From positions 1 to 18,265 of the forward strand of contig JBMYRC010000080.1 of assembly GCA_049601975.1 (NCBI GenBank): DNA of 18,265 bases, written 5' to 3'. The notes below the pieces were generated by a model, which was not told the origin of the DNA, searched no databases, and saw only the letters and a list, made by a program, of their open reading frames with translations. Position numbers and translations under genes: made by a program. Shown one piece after another: positions 15,584-18,265 of the stretch (position 1 is the stretch's first letter; every line of letters begins with the position of its first letter). The DNA is from UBA6544 sp049601975 (lineage in GTDB: Bacteria > Pseudomonadota > Alphaproteobacteria > UBA8366).

Positions 15584-16042
15584 TTAAATCCAGCGGCGGA
15601 CCCGGGTTTTATAATCTCGGTAGTCCGCCCCGAAGGCCGCTTCGAGCATCACTTCCTCGCGCCGGATAAAATACCGGTCGATCACCCAGACGAAGATCGG
15701 CACCGCGCCGAACGGCCATGCCGTGCCGAGCATCACGCCGAGTCCGAGCAACGCCGCCGCCATCCCAACATAGATCGGATTGCGGGAAATGCGGAACGGT
15801 CCCGTCAGCACCAAGGCGTTCGATTGGCGAAAAGGTAGGATCGTGGTGCCCTTCCGTTTGAAGATCAGCTCGACATAGAGCGCCAACGACAAGCCGGCCC
15901 CGATCAATACCCATCCGGCATGGGAATACGGCGCCAGAATCCATACCGCCTGTCCCTGAACTTGGTCCAAGGACACCATGGCAATCACCGCGAGCAAGAG
16001 CCAAAACGGTGGCACGAACGGCGGTTTTAGAAACTCCTTCAT
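15584..16042 (-). CDS. Isoprenylcysteine carboxyl methyltransferase (ICMT/PEMT)-like membrane protein
   Basis: A 152-residue membrane protein of the ICMT/phospholipid methyltransferase group. The N-terminus (MKEFLKPPFVPPFWLLLAV) leads into three to five spans. The conserved C-terminal block is complete: LVLTGPFRISRNPIYVGMA (SAM-binding G-P-[FY]-R-x-x-R-N-P-x-Y), then IDRYFIRREEVMLEAAFG and YRDYKTRVRRW (the E-E, F-G, Y and R-R-W pattern). Substrate in bacteria is generally unknown for this group. The frame is open upstream to a TTG at 16135, but the ATG at 16042 matches the usual family N-terminus and has AAGGAG about 12 bases upstream. It converges on gloA with 9 bases between. Confidence 0.85.
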   Translation of the reverse strand: MKEFLKPPFVPPFWLLLAVIAMVSLDQVQGQAVWILAPYSHAGWVLIGAGLSLALYVELIFKRKGTTILPFRQSNALVLTGPFRISRNPIYVGMAAALLGLGVMLGTAWPFGAVPIFVWVIDRYFIRREEVMLEAAFGADYRDYKTRVRRWI

Positions 16043-16383
16043 GGGCTTCGAATACTCCTTGCACGGACCAAACCCGAATTTCCAGGCAAACCACCAATAC
16101 GTCAATTTCTCAAATTTTGGTGGATTCCACTTCAATCACGCGCTAATTGTGTTAAGCTTACTTCTGTAAGTCGCAAAGCGCGATAGCTGGTTCGACAGCC
16201 TGTACATCAAACACAACTAGCGACCGGCAAAAAAAGAAGAGTGGCAGAGAATGCTCCGCATCTCCTGCCAATGGAGGCCAGAAGAATTTTTCGTCTAGCC
16301 CATTTAGCAATTTAATTTAGAGGTTAAAAACGGGGAGCCTTTCTTGCTAAACGCAGGATATGTGCAAGCAATTCACAATTTGG
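16043..16383. other. Intergenic, AT-richer stretch with no gene recognised
   Basis: Between the ICMT-like gene and the remnant at 16384. The first 90 bases are open on the minus strand as a possible TTG extension of the ICMT-like frame. From about 16140 to 16380 the sequence becomes AT-rich with no long frame. GGTTCGA at about 16188 resembles a tRNA T-loop but no cloverleaf forms around it. Confidence 0.5.
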
Positions 16384-16521
16384 CTATCTGTCACCGCCAT
16401 CGGCACAATGCCTCTCGGTGCGTGTTCCCGAGAGGGAGTTGGTCGCGCGCTCTATAATACGGGCAAGACCGTCTGCAAACAGCACCAGAATAATTGCAGT
16501 ACTGGCGAGAGACAGCCCGGC
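16384..16521 (-). pseudogene. Possible C-terminal tail of an ABC-type permease
   Basis: A minus-strand frame entering from the ispG 3' end reads AGLSLASTAIILVLFADGLA then RIIERATNSLSG and stops at TAG 16384-16386. The last hydrophobic span followed by G-L-A-R-x-x-E-R is a common end for binding-protein-dependent permeases. The rest of such a gene is absent because ispG occupies the upstream DNA, so this would be a deletion remnant. The evidence is one hydrophobic segment only; chance is possible. Confidence 0.25.
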
Positions 16522-16523
16522 GG

Positions 16524-17762
16524 TTAGACCCGCTTTTCGTATTTCTGCGACACGTAATCCTCGACGATATTCTGGAACTGCTCGGCCAAGCCTTCACCCC
16601 GCAGGGTCATGCGCTTCTCGCCGTCAATGAAAACCGGGGCTGTTGGTGTTTCGCCGGTGCCTGGGAGGCTGATGCCGATATCCGCGTGCTTCGATTCGCC
16701 GGGCCCGTTGACGATGCAACCCATTACCGCAAGCTTCATTTCCTCAACGCCGACGTAGCTCTCACGCCATTCCGGCATGCGGTTGCGAACGTAGCCCTGA
16801 ATCTTGCCGGCTAAATCCTGGAACACGGTGCTGGTGGTGCGCCCACAACCGGGGCAAGACGTGACCAACGGCATAAATGAGCGGAAGCCCATGGTTTGCA
16901 AAATCTGTTGCGCGACGATGACCTCTTCCGTCCGGTCACCGCCGGGCTCCGGCGTCAGCGATATGCGGATGGTGTCGCCAATCCCCTGTTGCAGCAGGAC
17001 CGCCAGGGCCGCGGTAGACGCAACGATGCCCTTGGAGCCCATACCCGCTTCAGTCAGGCCCAAATGCATGCAGTAGTCGCCGCGCTTCGCCATTTCCGTA
17101 TAGACGGAGATCAACGACTGCACTTCACTGACCTTACAGGAGAGGATTATCTTGTCCTTCCCCATGCCGAGGCTTTCCGCCCGCTTCGCGTTCTCGATGG
17201 CGGAAACAACAAGCGCCTCATGCATCACGTCAGCTGCCGCCACGGGGGTCTTCAGCTTGCCGTTCTCGTCCATCATATGCGCGAGCAATTCTTGGTCGAG
17301 GCTGCCCCAATTGACGCCGATCCGCACCGGGCGGTCGTACTCCAACGCGGTTTCGATCATGGAGGAGAATTGCGTGTCGCGTTTCTCGCGGAACCCGACA
17401 TTCCCCGGATTGATACGGTATTTATCGAGCGCTTCAGCGCATGCCGGGTACTTCTTCAGCAATGTGTGGCCGACATAGTGGAAGTCGCCGACGATCGGGA
17501 CGTCGATGCCGCGCGCCAGTAGCTTCTCCTTGATATAAGGGAGCGCCTGGGCCGCTTCCTCGCGGTCCACGGTGATGCGCACCAATTCGGATCCCGCACG
17601 ATGCAACGCTTCAATCTGCGCCGCCGTGCCGTCGGCATCCGCCGTGTCGGTGTTCGTCATCGATTGCACCACAATCGGCGCGTCGCCGCCTACGGTCACC
17701 GAACCGACCTTCACTGCAATACTCTTGCGCCGTTGAATGGAATGACTGACCAGACCCGTCAT
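16524..17762 (-). CDS. ispG: 4-hydroxy-3-methylbut-2-enyl diphosphate synthase IspG (GcpE)
   Basis: Converts 2-C-methylerythritol 2,4-cyclodiphosphate to HMBPP in the non-mevalonate isoprenoid pathway; a cytoplasmic [4Fe-4S] enzyme. The 412-residue protein has the short, stand-alone bacterial form: TIM-barrel part from VGGDAPIVVQSMTNTDTADA through VPIVGDFHY, YRINPGNVGF, RIGVNWGSLDQELL, HLGLTEAG and ISLTPEPGGDR. The iron-sulfur domain follows with C303 and C306 (TSCPGCGRTT) and C349 (MGCIVNGPGES), plus the catalytic Glu in GPGES (E356). The ATG at 17762 gives the normal family start. The only clearly essential housekeeping gene here, and fully intact. About 110 bases separate it from the upstream cyclase pseudogene. 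Confidence 0.97.
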   Translation of the reverse strand: MTGLVSHSIQRRKSIAVKVGSVTVGGDAPIVVQSMTNTDTADADGTAAQIEALHRAGSELVRITVDREEAAQALPYIKEKLLARGIDVPIVGDFHYVGHTLLKKYPACAEALDKYRINPGNVGFREKRDTQFSSMIETALEYDRPVRIGVNWGSLDQELLAHMMDENGKLKTPVAAADVMHEALVVSAIENAKRAESLGMGKDKIILSCKVSEVQSLISVYTEMAKRGDYCMHLGLTEAGMGSKGIVASTAALAVLLQQGIGDTIRISLTPEPGGDRTEEVIVAQQILQTMGFRSFMPLVTSCPGCGRTTSTVFQDLAGKIQGYVRNRMPEWRESYVGVEEMKLAVMGCIVNGPGESKHADIGISLPGTGETPTAPVFIDGEKRMTLRGEGLAEQFQNIVEDYVSQKYEKRV

Positions 17763-17869
17763 CGCATCGACCCTTCCTGCATACTGTCTCTAGGCTAGTA
17801 GGTGGCGTGGCGATAGCCCGATGTCAAACCGCTGTAAAGTTAAATCTGGATAGCATCGGAGCAGTACCA

Positions 17870-18265
17870 TCACATGTTGCTTCGCCAACCGCTCTGACCG
17901 TCGCGCGGGTGTGCCGCTTCGACGGGTATTTATGATACCGGTGGTGTGTGTTTCTTGAACAGTTTTCGGGTCTCCGGCGACAGTTTCCTGAAGGTCTGTG
18001 ACGACATCGCGGATCCGGTCGATTCCATAACCACCGCCAAATTGATGGCATGGCCGTAGATGTCCGGTTAGCCAGCGACCATGCCGCAGGCGACCCTACC
18101 GACATGAAGTTTTACAACGGATTCGCTCCGGAGGCCGCGCGCCGCCAGCCAGGCGTCGCCTTCCTCCTTCAGCTGCAGCATAGTGCGTACTCCAGTATCT
18201 GTCTCCTCGGCGGGAAAAGCCGCGAGGCCGGCATCTCCGATGGTCTTCACCAGCCATCCGCCACC
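17870..18265 (-). pseudogene. Class III adenylate/guanylate cyclase, C-terminal part with two premature stops
   Basis: The frame enters from the right edge as GGGWLVKTIGDAGLAAFPAE, the metal-binding/catalytic strand of class III nucleotide cyclases (usual KTIGDAVMAxF). It continues RTMLQLKEEG, VVKLHVGRVACGMVAG, then TAA at 18068-18070. It resumes in the same frame with PDIYGHAINLAVVMESTGSA, then SSQTFRKLSPETRKLFKKHT (the usual GDAVNxAARLE and TPP segments). A second TAA at 17930-17932 stands where a Tyr would fit (PPVS-stop-IPVEAAHP), and the frame ends at TGA 17870-17872. The family usually has a few more residues before 'DIYG', so a small in-frame deletion is also likely. The N-terminus is outside the window. 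Not functional as it stands. Confidence 0.75.

Noticed and set aside
16180..16210. tRNA-like GGTTCGA loop
   Set aside because: The T-stem is short, and no acceptor, D or anticodon arms can be placed around it.
1..18265. Stop-codon reassignment or programmed read-through as the explanation for the many in-frame stops
   Set aside because: All three stop codons occur prematurely (4 TAA, 3 TAG, 3 TGA), while intact genes here end normally at TAA (phnA, phnW, gloA, ispG) and TAG (dehydrogenase, MFS). No single reassigned codon explains it, and truncations and a frameshift are also present.

Overview
The window reads as a chromosomal segment of a moderately GC-rich alphaproteobacterium. This is inferred from the protein styles: a PhnA close in length and motifs to the Sinorhizobium enzyme, an AepX/PhnW pair, a dimethylglycine/sarcosine dehydrogenase-like FAD enzyme with a fused GcvT half, and the stand-alone alphaproteobacterial form of IspG. 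No rRNA, tRNA, CRISPR array or insertion sequence was recognised.

Layout. (1) Positions 1-2142 hold the ruins of a phosphonate ABC transporter on the minus strand, phnC-phnE1-phnE2. It is joined at about 1885-1915 to the tail of an oppositely oriented DUF2059 gene. (2) Positions 2149-3417 hold an apparently intact phosphonoacetate hydrolase, phnA. (3) Positions 3556-3959 hold a cyclic-nucleotide-binding protein broken by a TGA. (4) Positions 4320-6365, extended by RidA to 3960, form a minus-strand row: TauD-type dioxygenase (frameshifted), luciferase-like F420-type oxidoreductase, RidA-family protein. (5) Positions 6459-6746 hold an unrecognised broken reading frame. (6) Positions 6857-9082 hold aepX-like and phnW, the binding protein and transaminase for 2-aminoethylphosphonate. 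(7) Positions 9183-14293 hold a DMGDH/sarcosine-dehydrogenase-like gene, a small membrane protein, a NicX/M29-like metalloprotein and an MFS transporter. (8) Positions 14362-16042 hold a methyltransferase pseudogene, gloA, and an isoprenylcysteine-methyltransferase-like membrane protein. (9) Positions 16384-16521 hold a possible permease tail, then ispG (16524-17762), then a class III nucleotide cyclase pseudogene running off the right edge.

How it fits together. AepX would bind 2-aminoethylphosphonate (AEP), PhnW would convert it to phosphonoacetaldehyde, and PhnA would split phosphonoacetate into acetate and phosphate. The connecting dehydrogenase (PhnY) and any intact transporter membrane or ATPase subunits are not in the window, and the local phnCE genes are dead or dying.

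The strongest unusual signal is the amount of gene decay. I count ten premature in-frame stops (TAA, TAG and TGA all represented), one frameshift and at least one deletion scar, among otherwise normal intact genes. This looks like a genome in an early stage of reduction (inference), or less likely a low-quality assembly. I did not find a convincing new multi-gene system.
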